This document shows, in pieces, positions 27,264 through 36,573 of a stretch of 64,000 nt of DNA. The DNA is from Roseovarius carneus. GTDB taxonomy: Bacteria; Pseudomonadota; Alphaproteobacteria; Rhodobacterales; Rhodobacteraceae. Numbering within the stretch: position 1 is the stretch's first letter; the number at the start of each line of letters is the position of its first letter. The notes below the pieces were generated by a model that saw nothing but the letters and a program-made list of their open reading frames with translations, was not told the DNA's origin and searched no databases. The stretch is taken from contig NZ_JAHSPD010000001.1 in the NCBI RefSeq assembly GCF_020141465.1, positions 2,922,777 through 2,986,776 of the forward strand. Direction: 5' to 3'. A program made the translations under genes and the position numbers.

Positions 27264-27289
27264 CCACCCGCTCAGGGATGTGCGGGTGG
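27264..27289 (+). terminator. Stem-loop after the nickel module
   Basis: CCACCCGC (27264-27271) pairs with GCGGGTGG (27282-27289) across a 10-base loop, 14 bp after the stop of the anchor-protein gene. There is no T tract after it, so it may be a weak or Rho-assisted terminator or an mRNA-stabilising hairpin. Confidence 0.4.
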
Positions 27290-27374
27290 GCTGTTCGCTA
27301 CACCGGACTTTAAATGGAAAGGCGCAGGACGACGCCGCCGTTGCCGTTGCGATTTGGAATGTCTCCTATCGCTG

Positions 27375-27791
27375 TCAGTGCTCCCTGCTACAAAGCTCAT
27401 GATCGGCCAAAGCTGCGAGCACATAACAATCTTCGGATATGCCATGCCCATCGCAACCCTTGGAGATTCGGGTCAGTTCCTTTTCCAATAGCTTGAGCCG
27501 TTTGATTTTCTGACGCACGTCCGCAAGCTGCGAAACAGCAATGTCTGTCGCCGCAACGCACGATCGGTCTGGATGCTCCTGTAGTTCAATAAGCGATGAA
27601 ATGGCTTCAATCGAAAACCCCAGATCGCGCGCATGGCGGATGAAACTCAGCCGTTCCAATCCGGTTTTGTCATAGCGTCTTTGGTTACCACTTGTACGCT
27701 CGGCCTCCGCTAAAAGGCCCATTTCCTCGTAGTACCGGATGGTAGGGACCTTGACCTTGGTGCGCTTTGAAAGCTCGCCGATAGAAAACAT
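27375..27791 (-). CDS. MerR-family Zn/Cd-responsive regulator (ZntR-like)
   Basis: A 138-aa MerR protein: FSIGELSKRTKVKVPTIRYY helix-turn-helix, the usual RRYDKTGLERLSFIRHARDL coiled region, and a C-terminal metal site with Cys78, Cys113, His116 and Cys122. ZntR uses Cys79, Cys114/115, His119 and Cys124, so the spacing fits a Zn(II)-type (or Cd/Pb) sensor and not CueR, which has two Cys only. The start at 27791 is used because the upstream extension overlaps the operator. Divergent from the gene at 27862, whose promoter carries its likely binding site. Confidence 0.85.
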   Translation of the reverse strand: MFSIGELSKRTKVKVPTIRYYEEMGLLAEAERTSGNQRRYDKTGLERLSFIRHARDLGFSIEAISSLIELQEHPDRSCVAATDIAVSQLADVRQKIKRLKLLEKELTRISKGCDGHGISEDCYVLAALADHELCSREH

Positions 27792-27802
27792 GAAGAAACC
27801 TC

Positions 27803-27833
27803 TTGAACCTCTAGTCACTAGAGAGTGTAGATA
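27803..27833 (+). promoter_or_regulatory. MerR-type operator-promoter of the Zn/Cd module
   Basis: The -35 box TTGAAC (27803-27808) and -10 box TAGATA (27828-27833) are 19 bp apart. Between them CTCTAG-TCA-CTAGAG (27809-27823) is a perfect palindrome. The long spacer and centred dyad are the hallmark of MerR-activated promoters. It drives the rightward genes from 27862, and the divergent MerR gene starts 12 bp away, so the regulator probably represses its own gene from the same site. Confidence 0.85.
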
Positions 27834-27861
27834 GGGTGGGACACAGACTCAAGAGGCCACC

Positions 27862-28632
27862 ATGACCGACCAATACCTGTCCCCGACACCCTTTCTGGAC
27901 TTCGACGCGACACCCATTCAGCGCCTAATTGCTGACCGTGACTGGCTGTCCCTTTCACAAACCGACCGGATTGGCGCTCCGTATGACTTTGTCCGCAACG
28001 AAATTCTGTTCGGCTACAATTCTGATGATGCGTTGCCAGCCTCCAAGGTGCTGGCTGACGGCTATGGGCAGTGCAATACGAAGGGGACGCTGCTCATGGC
28101 GCTCCTGCGCGCCCTTGGTGTACCGTGCCGCTTCCATGGTTTCACCATCGACAAGCGATTGCAGCGTGGGGTCGTGCCAGAGCTTGTCTATCCGCTTGCT
28201 CCTCGTAACATCATCCATTCATGGGTCGAAATCTATCATGGCGGGCAGTGGTTGAACCTCGAGGGCTTCATTCTGGATGCAGCCGTCCTCGCCGCCTTGC
28301 AAGATGCTTTCCCGCAGCGTCAATCCTTGTGCGCCTATGGTGCGGGCACGGATTGCCTGCAAAATCCGCAAGTCGAATGGCGCGGGGCCAGCACTTACAT
28401 TCAGAAGACTGGTATCAACCACGACTTTGGCACGTTCGACGATCCCGATACATTTTATGCATCCCACCGTCAGTTGACCGGCATCAAGGGTCTTCTCTAT
28501 CGCCTCATAGTTCGCCACTGGATGAACCACCGCGTCAAGAAGTTGCGGAGAGGTCATGTGCCGAGCATTCCCGGTGGCGAGGCAAGCCTCGTGCCAACTC
28601 AATCGGATTTCAAAACGAAGGAGGCAATCTAA
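27862..28632 (+). CDS. Transglutaminase-like domain protein of the Zn/Cd module
   Basis: A 256-aa cytosolic protein with a transglutaminase/protease-like core: the probable catalytic Cys71 in ADGYGQCNTKGTLL, His119 in IIHSWVEIY and an acidic residue at 134-139 in LNLEGFILD. It is the first gene behind the MerR-type promoter and its stop overlaps the start of the CDF transporter gene (TAATG). Such proteins occur next to CDF transporters and MerR regulators in other Proteobacteria. The substrate is unknown; it might be a peptidase or amide hydrolase linked to metal stress. Confidence 0.75.
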   Translation: MTDQYLSPTPFLDFDATPIQRLIADRDWLSLSQTDRIGAPYDFVRNEILFGYNSDDALPASKVLADGYGQCNTKGTLLMALLRALGVPCRFHGFTIDKRLQRGVVPELVYPLAPRNIIHSWVEIYHGGQWLNLEGFILDAAVLAALQDAFPQRQSLCAYGAGTDCLQNPQVEWRGASTYIQKTGINHDFGTFDDPDTFYASHRQLTGIKGLLYRLIVRHWMNHRVKKLRRGHVPSIPGGEASLVPTQSDFKTKEAI

Positions 28633-29267
28633 TGGCCGGTTGCTGCGGACACGACGCCAAGTTTGACGGCGTATCAGATGACTACAAACGACGTCTCTGG
28701 ATCGTCATTGCCCTCAATGCGACAATGTTCGCGGTGGAAATGACGGCCGGTCACATTGCCAAATCGCAAGCGTTGCAAGCCGATGCTCTCGACTTCGCGG
28801 GTGACGCAATGACCTACGGTATCTCTCTGGCCGTCATCGGGGCGTCACTTCGCGCCCGCACCAATGCCGCGCTGTTCAAGGGTTTCAGCCTCATGTTGAT
28901 GGGGCTTTGGGTCTTCGGATCGACTGTCTACCGCGTGTTTTATGTCGGGGTTCCCACAGCCGAGATTATGGGTGTTGTTGGCTTTCTGGCTTTGCTCACC
29001 AACCTTGCCAGCGTTTTCTTACTGGTGCGTTATAAGGACGGGGATGCCAACGTGCGGTCCGTCTGGCTCTGTTCGCGCAATGACGCCATCGGCAACGTCG
29101 CCGTCATTTTCGCAGCCTTGGGCGTCTGGGGTACAGCAACAGGCTGGCCTGACCTGATCGTTGCAACAATCATGGCTGGGCTGTTCCTGTCGTCCGCTTT
29201 CCAGATCGTGCGGCAAGCCCTCGCAGAGCGGCGGGAAATAGTCGACCGCAAACACGCAGAGGCATGA
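28632..29267 (+). CDS. Cation diffusion facilitator transporter (Zn/Cd/Co efflux)
   Basis: A 211-aa CDF protein with six helices and almost no C-terminal cytosolic domain, so at the short end of the family. The first metal-site helix has QADALDFAGDAMTYGISL; the second has SRNDAIGNVAVIF. The N terminus begins with MAGCCGHDAKFD, a possible extra metal ligand set. An AAGGAGG ribosome binding site precedes the start. It would pump divalent metal out in exchange for protons, under control of the ZntR-like regulator. It overlaps the next gene by 4 bp. Confidence 0.88.
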   Translation: MAGCCGHDAKFDGVSDDYKRRLWIVIALNATMFAVEMTAGHIAKSQALQADALDFAGDAMTYGISLAVIGASLRARTNAALFKGFSLMLMGLWVFGSTVYRVFYVGVPTAEIMGVVGFLALLTNLASVFLLVRYKDGDANVRSVWLCSRNDAIGNVAVIFAALGVWGTATGWPDLIVATIMAGLFLSSAFQIVRQALAERREIVDRKHAEA

Positions 29268-29815
29268 TGCAGGGTTTTCTAGTTACTTTGGGTCTGGTGG
29301 TTGCCGCTATGACCCTTGCAGCAATCCTCTGGTCGATTGCCTTTCCTGATCGGCGCATATGGCCGCCAAAACGCTACACTAGGCTTACGCCTTTCCTTGT
29401 TTGGGTACCAACATTCACGCTGTTCGGGGTTCTCATCCTGCTTGGTGTCTGGGGCTGGGCTGATCTGGCCATACCGAGTTGGTTGCGGTTTGGCGTCGGC
29501 CTGCCACTCATCCTGATCGGCAACGTCGTCGTATGGATGGAAGTCTCACATTTTGGAGTGCCGCAGACGGGTGGAGCCAAGGGCACCCTGCGCACCGAGG
29601 GCATGTATCGCTACTCGCGGAACCCGCAGTTTATAGCTGATATTTGCATCGTCATTGGTTGGATGATCCTGTCAGCAGCGCCTTGGGCCATGGTTGTCGG
29701 ACTGGCTGGAATAGTTGTGCTTATTGCCGCCCCATTTTCTGAGGAGCCTTGGCTCAAAGACCAATACGGCACCGCATTCGAAGACTACTCAAAGCGAGTG
29801 CGGCGTTTCCTCTGA
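29264..29815 (+). CDS. Isoprenylcysteine carboxyl methyltransferase-like membrane protein
   Basis: A 183-aa integral membrane protein with about five helices and the ICMT/PEMT signature in the C-terminal half: GTLRTEGMYRYSRNPQFIAD, then FSEEPWLKDQYGTAFEDYSK. Bacterial members occur next to metal efflux genes but have no established substrate; lipid or small-molecule methylation is possible. It overlaps the CDF gene (ATGA) and closes the Zn/Cd operon. The 284 bp to trbB hold no gene and should contain the trb promoter. Confidence 0.8.
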   Translation: MMQGFLVTLGLVVAAMTLAAILWSIAFPDRRIWPPKRYTRLTPFLVWVPTFTLFGVLILLGVWGWADLAIPSWLRFGVGLPLILIGNVVVWMEVSHFGVPQTGGAKGTLRTEGMYRYSRNPQFIADICIVIGWMILSAAPWAMVVGLAGIVVLIAAPFSEEPWLKDQYGTAFEDYSKRVRRFL

Positions 29816-30099
29816 GGTGGGGCCAAAACCTGCAAAGCGGACACTCGTGTATCGTGCAGCATTGGTGCTTCTGGGCTCAAATCGGTCATTCGCCGCAAGG
29901 ATCGCAAACGACTGCCCACTAAAAACCTGTCCCTCAACAAAGAAACGGTGCGTTAGTTTCTCTTGAGCGACCTCGCCGCGTCCCTGTCTTTCTACGCTAG
30001 CGTACTTCTACTCCCTTGACGCTATTGCCGGGCGATCATTTCAGGTTTCTCTAATTGTCCCCAATCTAGGGCCGTCCACCGACGTCCCATCGCGCGGGG

Positions 30100-31086
30100 A
30101 TGCACATGACGGCACAACATCGATACTCCCAAGCAGTTTCACGCGGTTCTCGCATGTTGCGCACCGCGCTTGGCTCGGCCATCGCCGGATATCTAGACGA
30201 TGCGCAAGTCGTCGAAGTCATGCTCAATCCTGATGGACGGCTCTGGATTGACCGTCTGTCCGAAGGTCTTTGCCCGACCGATCACTGCGTTTCCCATGCG
30301 GATGGCGAGCGCATCATCCGCTTGGTCGCCCATCATGTCAGCATCGAAGTCCATGCGGGCGCGCCGCGCGTCTCCGCAGAGCTACCCGAAACCGGAGAAC
30401 GGTTCGAAGGGCTACTTCCACCAGTAGTTGCCGCACCCACATTCGCAATTCGCAAGCCTGCCGTGGCAGTCTTCACGCTTGGAGATTATGTGGCAGCCCA
30501 CATAATGACTAAAGCACAGTCAGAAACGCTCCGCGTTGCAGTCGCCGACCGTTGCAACATCCTCGTCGCCGGCGGCACCTCCACCGGCAAGACCACACTC
30601 ACAAACGCTCTTTTGGCGGAAGTTGCCAAAACCGAAGACCGTGTCGTTCTGATCGAGGACACACGGGAGTTGCAGTGTGCGGCCCCGAACCTGGTGGCCC
30701 TGCGCACCAAGGACAATGTCGCCTCGCTCTCTGATCTAGTCCGCTCTTCATTGCGTCTGCGGCCTGACCGCATTCCCATCGGTGAAGTGCGCGGTCCAGA
30801 GGCGCTCGATCTCCTAAAAGCCTGGGGCACAGGTCATCCCGGCGGCATCGGCACAATCCATGCCGGGACCGCTCTTGGTGCCCTGTGTCGAATGGAGCAG
30901 CTCATTCAAGAAGCCGTCGTCACTGTCCCGCGCGCCTTAATCGCCGAGACTATCGACCTCGTCGCCGTCTTGTCGCGACGCGGTCTCGCACGCCGTCTCT
31001 CTGAACTGGCGCACGTCGAAGGCCTCGATGCGACCGGCGATTACCGTCTTTCCCCCGCAACCGACACCAACAAAGGATCCTCTTGA
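30100..31086 (+). CDS. trbB: Conjugal transfer ATPase TrbB (VirB11 family)
   Basis: A 328-aa cytosolic hexameric ATPase powering pilus assembly and secretion. Walker A is GGTSTGKT at residues 158-165; the Asp box is [12 protein letters not shown], and [19 protein letters not shown] plus the His box [12 protein letters not shown] complete the VirB11 signature. The start may be 30100 or the second Met at 30106. It begins the trbBCDEJKLFGI operon; trbC follows with a TGATG overlap. Confidence 0.93.
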   Translation: MHMTAQHRYSQAVSRGSRMLRTALGSAIAGYLDDAQVVEVMLNPDGRLWIDRLSEGLCPTDHCVSHADGERIIRLVAHHVSIEVHAGAPRVSAELPETGERFEGLLPPVVAAPTFAIRKPAVAVFTLGDYVAAHIMTKAQSETLRVAVADRCNILVAGGTSTGKTTLTNALLAEVAKTEDRVVLIEDTRELQCAAPNLVALRTKDNVASLSDLVRSSLRLRPDRIPIGEVRGPEALDLLKAWGTGHPGGIGTIHAGTALGALCRMEQLIQEAVVTVPRALIAETIDLVAVLSRRGLARRLSELAHVEGLDATGDYRLSPATDTNKGSS

Positions 31087-31418
31087 TGTTCGTCCATGGA
31101 AAACCCATCTTCCGGGCGGTCAATGCACTCTGCATTTCTGCCTTCGTCTCACTGACATTAGCCTCCCCTGCGCGGGCAGCAGGCTCCTCGATGCCTTGGG
31201 AAGCACCGCTGCAGGCAATTCTGGAATCCATCGAAGGCCCGGTCGCCAAGATCATCGCCGTAATGATTATCATCATTACCGGCCTGACCCTGGCCTTTGG
31301 CGACAGTTCCGGGGGCGCGCGACGGCTGATCCAGATCGTCTTCGGCATCTCGATTGCCTTTGCGGCATCGAGCTTCTTTCTTTCGTTCTTCTCCTTTGGT
31401 GGCGGGGCGGTGATCTGA
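31086..31418 (+). CDS. trbC: Conjugative pilin TrbC
   Basis: A 110-aa pilin precursor: a signal segment ending in PARAAGSS, then two hydrophobic helices (VAKIIAVMIIIITGLTLAF and IVFGISIAFAASSFFLSFF) separated by a short polar loop with GGARRLIQ. The expected cleavage by signal peptidase and cyclisation by TraF (2845-3423) would give the mature pilus subunit. The start codon overlaps the trbB stop; the stop overlaps trbD. Confidence 0.88.
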   Translation: MFVHGKPIFRAVNALCISAFVSLTLASPARAAGSSMPWEAPLQAILESIEGPVAKIIAVMIIIITGLTLAFGDSSGGARRLIQIVFGISIAFAASSFFLSFFSFGGGAVI

Positions 31419-31687
31419 TGCATCATCCAGATATGATCCCCGGCTTCGTCATCCCGGTCCATCTGGCGCTGACCGAACCGATCCTGCTTGCAGGCGCCCC
31501 ACGCTCCATTGCCATTCTCAATGGCACGTTTGCCGCCGCCATCGGGCTTGGCTTGCAGCTTTGGCTGGTAGGGTTGCTGATCTGGATCGCTGGTCATCTT
31601 GCGGCTGTCTGGGCGGCGAAACGTGATCCACTTTTTGTCGATGTGGTGCGCCGTCATCTGCGCATCCCCGGCCACCTTGGGGTATGA
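31418..31687 (+). CDS. trbD: Conjugal transfer protein TrbD (VirB3-like)
   Basis: An 89-aa inner-membrane protein: a short polar N terminus (IPVHLALTEPILLAGAPRSI), a hydrophobic hairpin (about residues 30-68) and a C-terminal KRDPLFVDVVRRHLRIP, as in TrbD/VirB3. It overlaps trbC by one base and precedes trbE directly, the fixed order of Trb systems. Confidence 0.88.
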   Translation: MHHPDMIPGFVIPVHLALTEPILLAGAPRSIAILNGTFAAAIGLGLQLWLVGLLIWIAGHLAAVWAAKRDPLFVDVVRRHLRIPGHLGV

Positions 31688-31690
31688 TGG

Positions 31691-34213
31691 ATGATGAACC
31701 TCGCCGAATACCGACGCAAATCCTCGCATTTGGCCGATTTCCTACCCTGGGTGGCGCTTGTCGGCGCGGGCGTTGCCCTCAACAAGGACGGCTCTTTCCA
31801 GCGCACTGCACAGTTTCGTGGTCCCGATCTCGACAGTGCAGTGCCCGCCGAACTGGTCGCGGTCGCGGGCCGGATCAACAACGCACTGCGGCGGCTCGGC
31901 TCTGGCTGGGCAGTCTTCGTCGAGGCGCAGCGCGTCCCGGCCCTCTCCTATCCCGACAGCCAATTCCTCGATGCAGCGTCGGCTTTGGTGGATGCAGAGC
32001 GCAAGGCGCAGTTCGAGGAGGAAGGCGCGCATTTCGAGTCGCAGTATTTCCTGACGTTGCTGTATCTGCCACCCGCCGAAGAGGCCGCGCGGGCAGAACG
32101 GTTTTTATACGAAGGACGCGATCGTGAGAGCGGGGCCAACGCCCGCGAGACGCTGGCGGGCTTTGTCGATCGCACTGACCGCATTTTGCAACTTCTTGAG
32201 GGGTTCATGCCCGAGTGTGTCTGGCTCGATGACGCCGAGACCCTCACCTACCTGCATGCAACGATCTCGACCAAAGTGCAGCGCGTCCGCGTGCCGGAAG
32301 TGCCGATGCATCTGGATGCGCTGCTCGCCGATCAGCCGCTTACTGCGGGATTGGAGCCGATGCTGGGGAACGCCCATCTGCGCATTCTGACGATCACCGG
32401 TTTCCCGAGTGCGACGATGCCAGGAATCCTCGATGATCTCAACCGGCTGGCCTTCCCGTATCGCTGGTCGACCCGCGCGATCATGCTCGACAAGACCGAC
32501 GCCGCGCGGCTCCTCGCCAAGATCCGGCGACAATGGTTCGCCAAGCGCAAATCCATCGCTGCCATCCTCAAGGAGATCATGACCAACGAGACTTCGGCCC
32601 TTCTCGATACTGATGCCCACAACAAGGCGATGGATGCCGATGCCGCCCTGCAGGAACTCGGCTCCGATCTGATTGGCGAAGCCTATGTCACCGCGACAGT
32701 CACGGTCTGGGACGCGGACCCGCGGCTTGCCGACGAAAAGCTGCGCCTCGTCGAAAAGGTCATCCAGGGTCGCGATTTTACCTGCATTGCTGAGACGACC
32801 AATGCGGTCGAAGCCTGGCTCGGCTCCCTGCCCGGCCATGTCTACGCCAATGTCCGCCAGCCGCCAGTCTCGACGCTCAACCTCGCCCACATGATCCCGC
32901 TCTCGGCTGTCTGGGCGGGTCCCGCACAGGATGATCACTTCGCGGCCCCGGCGTTACTCTTTGGGCAGACCGAAGGCTCGACCCCGTTCCGGCTCTCCCT
33001 GCATGTCGGCGATGTCGGGCACACACTGGTCGTCGGACCGACCGGCGCAGGCAAATCCGTACTGCTGGCTCTCATGGCGCTGCAGTTCAGGCGCTACGCG
33101 GGGGCCCAAGTCTTCGCCTTCGATTTCGGCGGATCGATCCGTGCCGCGGCCCTGGCCATGGGCGGTGACTGGCATGATCTCGGCGGTGCGTTGTCCGACG
33201 GTGTGTCCGACCCCGTCGCCTTGCAGCCGCTGGCCCGCATTCATGAACCAGCGACCCGCAACTGGGCTGCCGACTGGATCGCCAGCACCCTGGCGCGTGA
33301 AGGCGTGACGGTGACACCAGATGTAAAAGAACACCTTTGGTCTGCACTTTCATCTCTGACCTCAGCACCGGTGGGCGAGCGCACTCTGACGGGCCTTTCC
33401 GTCTTGCTGCAATCCCAGGACATCAAGCGCGCCTTGCAGCCCTATTGCATCGGCGGCCCTTTCGGCCATCTGCTTGATGCCGAAGAGGAACGGCTCGGCA
33501 CCGCCACCGTCCAGGCCTTCGAGACTGAAGGGCTCATCGGCACTGGCGCGGCCCCTGCCGTGTTGGCCTATCTGTTCCACCGCATCGAAGCCCGCCTCGA
33601 CGGCTCGCCAACTCTGCTCATCATCGACGAGGGCTGGCTGGCACTGGATGACACAGGTTTCGCCGGGCAGCTGCGCGAATGGTTGAAAACCCTGCGCAAG
33701 AAGAATGCGAGCGTCGTCTTCGCGACCCAGTCACTTGCGGATATCGACGGCTCGGCCATCGCGCCCGCGATCATCGAAAGCTGCCCGACCCGGCTGTTCC
33801 TGCCGAACGAACGTGCCTTGGAGCCACAGATTGCCGAAATCTATCGCCGCTTTGGCTTGAACGACCGCCAAATCGACATTCTCGCCCGAGCCACACCAAA
33901 ACGCGATTACTACTGCCAATCGCGGCGCGGCAACCGGCTCTTCGACCTCGGTCTGGGCGAGATTGCTCTCGCCTTCACCGCCACATCTTCCAAATCGGAT
34001 CAGACAGCGATCACCCGCATTCTCGCCGAACACGGGCGCGATGGTTTCGTCTCGGCCTGGTTGAGCGAACGCGGTGTCGATTGGGCCGTCGGTCTACTTC
34101 CCAACCTGACCAATCTCGCCCCCGCGCCACCAGTTTCCGACATCGAAGAACAATACGGAAAAGACCCAGCAGCGGGTCCCGCACCCCTCACGCAAAAGGA
34201 GACTTCCCCATGA
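31691..34213 (+). CDS. trbE: Conjugal transfer ATPase TrbE (VirB4 family)
   Basis: An 840-aa ATPase, of usual length for TrbE. The N terminus MMNLAEYRRK is typical. Walker A is GPTGAGKS at residues 449-456, and Walker B lies in SPTLLIIDEGWLALDD; VVFATQSLADIDGSAIA is the conserved Gln motif. It energises assembly of the channel together with TrbB and TraG. Either of two adjacent Met codons (31691, 31694) may be used. The stop overlaps the trbJ start. Confidence 0.94.
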   Translation: MMNLAEYRRKSSHLADFLPWVALVGAGVALNKDGSFQRTAQFRGPDLDSAVPAELVAVAGRINNALRRLGSGWAVFVEAQRVPALSYPDSQFLDAASALVDAERKAQFEEEGAHFESQYFLTLLYLPPAEEAARAERFLYEGRDRESGANARETLAGFVDRTDRILQLLEGFMPECVWLDDAETLTYLHATISTKVQRVRVPEVPMHLDALLADQPLTAGLEPMLGNAHLRILTITGFPSATMPGILDDLNRLAFPYRWSTRAIMLDKTDAARLLAKIRRQWFAKRKSIAAILKEIMTNETSALLDTDAHNKAMDADAALQELGSDLIGEAYVTATVTVWDADPRLADEKLRLVEKVIQGRDFTCIAETTNAVEAWLGSLPGHVYANVRQPPVSTLNLAHMIPLSAVWAGPAQDDHFAAPALLFGQTEGSTPFRLSLHVGDVGHTLVVGPTGAGKSVLLALMALQFRRYAGAQVFAFDFGGSIRAAALAMGGDWHDLGGALSDGVSDPVALQPLARIHEPATRNWAADWIASTLAREGVTVTPDVKEHLWSALSSLTSAPVGERTLTGLSVLLQSQDIKRALQPYCIGGPFGHLLDAEEERLGTATVQAFETEGLIGTGAAPAVLAYLFHRIEARLDGSPTLLIIDEGWLALDDTGFAGQLREWLKTLRKKNASVVFATQSLADIDGSAIAPAIIESCPTRLFLPNERALEPQIAEIYRRFGLNDRQIDILARATPKRDYYCQSRRGNRLFDLGLGEIALAFTATSSKSDQTAITRILAEHGRDGFVSAWLSERGVDWAVGLLPNLTNLAPAPPVSDIEEQYGKDPAAGPAPLTQKETSP

Positions 34214-34977
34214 CCACTAAACACCTCACCCTCCGCCTTGCGACGGCGCTTTTCCTTGCCGTTCCCGTGACAGCAACACTCACCGCCACACCTGCCCTCG
34301 CGTTTTTCGGCGGCTTCGGGCGCATCGTCTACGACCCGCAAAACCACGCCGAGAATATTGTCTCCGCCGCCCGCGCACTCGAACAGATCAACAACCAGAT
34401 CACCTCGTTGCAGAACGAGGCGCAGATGCTGATCAATCAAGCGCGCAACCTGACCAGCCTGCCCTATTCGGCCCTGCAGGACCTGCAGCAATCGGTGCAA
34501 CGAACGCAGCAGCTTCTGGGCGAGGCACAGCGGATTGCCTATGATGTCCAGGCAATCGATCAGGCCTTCCAGACAGATTATGGCCCGGCGTCGCTGACGG
34601 CCACCGATCAAGCACTCGTCGACGGGGCCCGCGAGCGGTGGCAAACCACTGTTGGTGGATTGCAAGACGCAATGCGGATGCAGGCCGGAGTGGTCGGCAA
34701 TCTCGAGACCAACCGCGCACAGATGTCAGCTTTGATTGGCGAAAGCCAGGGCGCGACGGGGGCCTTGCAGGCGACACAGGCCGGCAATCAGCTTCTCGCC
34801 CTGCAATCGCAGCAGATCTCGGACCTGACAGCGTTGATGGCCGCGCAAGGACGCGCCCAGAACCTGGAAGCGGCGCAAATGGCCGCCGCCCAAGAGCAAG
34901 CCCGCGAGCAGCGGCGGCGGTTTCTGGAGCCTGGCACCGGCTATCAGCCGGGCAATGCGCAGATGTTCCAGAACTGA
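34210..34977 (+). CDS. trbJ: Conjugal transfer protein TrbJ (VirB5-like)
   Basis: A 255-aa periplasmic protein with a signal peptide ending PALAFFGG. The mature protein is almost entirely helical and Gln/Ala-rich (NNQITSLQNEAQMLINQARN; QQSVQRTQQLLGEAQRI), the normal look of TrbJ/VirB5 minor pilus components. It ends in a Gln/Arg-rich helix and GYQPGNAQMFQN. The same frame is open upstream inside trbE, but the start at 34210 with a signal peptide is the clear choice. Confidence 0.9.
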   Translation: MTTKHLTLRLATALFLAVPVTATLTATPALAFFGGFGRIVYDPQNHAENIVSAARALEQINNQITSLQNEAQMLINQARNLTSLPYSALQDLQQSVQRTQQLLGEAQRIAYDVQAIDQAFQTDYGPASLTATDQALVDGARERWQTTVGGLQDAMRMQAGVVGNLETNRAQMSALIGESQGATGALQATQAGNQLLALQSQQISDLTALMAAQGRAQNLEAAQMAAAQEQAREQRRRFLEPGTGYQPGNAQMFQN

Positions 34978-34985
34978 GGTTTGAG

Positions 34986-35255
34986 ATGAAAGGCGCGCTC
35001 CTCCTTCGGCTTGGCATGGGTGTTCTCGCCTTCATGGCTGTCCTCGGCGCATTGCTGGAGATCGCCCGTGAGGATGACATTGACACCCTATCCATCCCCG
35101 AACGGCCCGAGGTGAATGATCCGCTGCGCGCAGAGCTGCAGCGCTGCCGGGACCTTGGAGACGCCGCTTTGGACGATCAAGACTGCGGCGCCACCTGGAC
35201 TGAAACTCGCCGCCGGTTCCTGACCCCGGCTCCATCCTCAGACCCGGAGGAGTGA
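34986..35255 (+). CDS. trbK: Putative entry-exclusion protein TrbK-like
   Basis: An 89-aa protein with one N-terminal hydrophobic segment (LLLRLGMGVLAFMAVLGALLEIA) and a polar C-terminal part with ELQRCRDLGDAALDDQDC and WTETRRRFL. This is the shape of the TrbK-alt family, always encoded between trbJ and trbL in alphaproteobacterial Trb systems and thought to block entry of a related element. Two Cys residues could form a disulphide. Function by synteny. Confidence 0.8.
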   Translation: MKGALLLRLGMGVLAFMAVLGALLEIAREDDIDTLSIPERPEVNDPLRAELQRCRDLGDAALDDQDCGATWTETRRRFLTPAPSSDPEE

Positions 35256-35259
35256 CCCA

Positions 35260-36573
35260 ATGGGTGGTACCGGCGTCATCGACCGCTTCCTCGAGGTCTT
35301 CACCAGCTACATCGACAGCGGCTTCGGCCTGTTGGGTGGCGAAGTTGCCTTCCTTGCCACGACACTGATTGTCATCGATGTCACGTTGGCGGCTCTCTTC
35401 TGGGCCTGGGGCGCGGATGACGACATCCTCGCGCGTCTGATCAAGAAAACCCTCTTTGTGGGCGTCTTCGCCTACATCATTTCGAACTGGAACGCGCTCG
35501 CACGCATTGTTTTTGAGAGCTTCGCCGGGCTTGGTCTGCAGGCGAGCGGCACCGGGTTCAGCGCCACAGATCTGATGCGTCCCGGGCGCGTGGCCCAGGT
35601 TGGGCTCGACGCTGGACGGCCAATCCTTGCGTCGATCTCCGACCTGATGGGCTATGTCAGCTTCTTCGAAAATTTCATCCAGATCATCGTGCTGATGTTC
35701 GCCTGGATCATGGTGCTGCTCGCCTTCTTCATCCTCGCGGTGCAGCTCTTCATCACCCTGATCGAGTTCAAGCTGACAACGCTCGCTGGGTTCGTGCTGA
35801 TCCCATTCGGCCTTTTCGGCAAGACCGCGTTTCTCGCCGAACGGGTGCTCGGCAACGTCGTCTCTTCTGGCGTCAAGGTGCTGGTGCTCGCCGTGATCAT
35901 CGGCATCGGGTCGAGCCTTTTCGGTGAGTTCACGTCCGGGTTTGGGGGAGATCAGCCCAATATCGAAGAGGCCATGGCCATCGTGCTGGCCGCCCTTTCC
36001 CTTCTTGGCCTCGGCATCTTCGGTCCCGGCATCGCCAACGGGCTGATCTCCGGCGGACCGCAACTCAGCATGGGCGCAGCCGTGGGCACCGGGCTCGTCT
36101 CCGGAGGTGTCACCGCCGTCGGCATGGCCGGAACGGGTATGGCCGCAGGCGCTGCGGGACGCGGCGTGCTCGCCGGTGCCCGCGGCGGGGCCGCAACCGT
36201 CGGTGGGGCTTCCGCAACGTACAGTCTCGGATCGGCCGGACGAACCGGAGCCGCAGGGGTCGCCTCTGGGGTCGGTGGTATCGCGCGGGCTGGTGCCGGT
36301 GTCGCCAGCAGTCCCTTGCGTCGCGCCGCGTCAGCCTTGAGCGACAGCGCCCAGGGTGGCGCACGAGCGGCTGTTGCGACCAGCGGCGGGGCAATCACCG
36401 GCGGCAGTAATCCTGATGCCTCAACATCTTCGTCCAGCCCGCCCGCGTGGGCCGCGCGCATGGGTCGCGCGCAAACGCTTCACCACGGCGCGACCGCCGC
36501 CACCCATGCCCTGCGCTCAGGCGACAGCTCCGGCGGCGGCACCTCTGTCAGCCTTTCGGAAAGGGATCCCTAA
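35260..36573 (+). CDS. trbL: Conjugal transfer protein TrbL (VirB6 family)
   Basis: A 437-aa polytopic membrane protein with six or more helices in its first 280 residues (for example LMFAWIMVLLAFFILAVQLF, LAGFVLIPFGLFGK), then a Gly/Ala/Ser-rich tail of about 150 residues. Low-complexity tails are common in TrbL. TrbL/VirB6 forms the inner-membrane channel core. GGAGGAGTGACCC supplies the ribosome binding site, and the stop overlaps the trbF start. Confidence 0.92.
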   Translation: MGGTGVIDRFLEVFTSYIDSGFGLLGGEVAFLATTLIVIDVTLAALFWAWGADDDILARLIKKTLFVGVFAYIISNWNALARIVFESFAGLGLQASGTGFSATDLMRPGRVAQVGLDAGRPILASISDLMGYVSFFENFIQIIVLMFAWIMVLLAFFILAVQLFITLIEFKLTTLAGFVLIPFGLFGKTAFLAERVLGNVVSSGVKVLVLAVIIGIGSSLFGEFTSGFGGDQPNIEEAMAIVLAALSLLGLGIFGPGIANGLISGGPQLSMGAAVGTGLVSGGVTAVGMAGTGMAAGAAGRGVLAGARGGAATVGGASATYSLGSAGRTGAAGVASGVGGIARAGAGVASSPLRRAASALSDSAQGGARAAVATSGGAITGGSNPDASTSSSSPPAWAARMGRAQTLHHGATAATHALRSGDSSGGGTSVSLSERDP

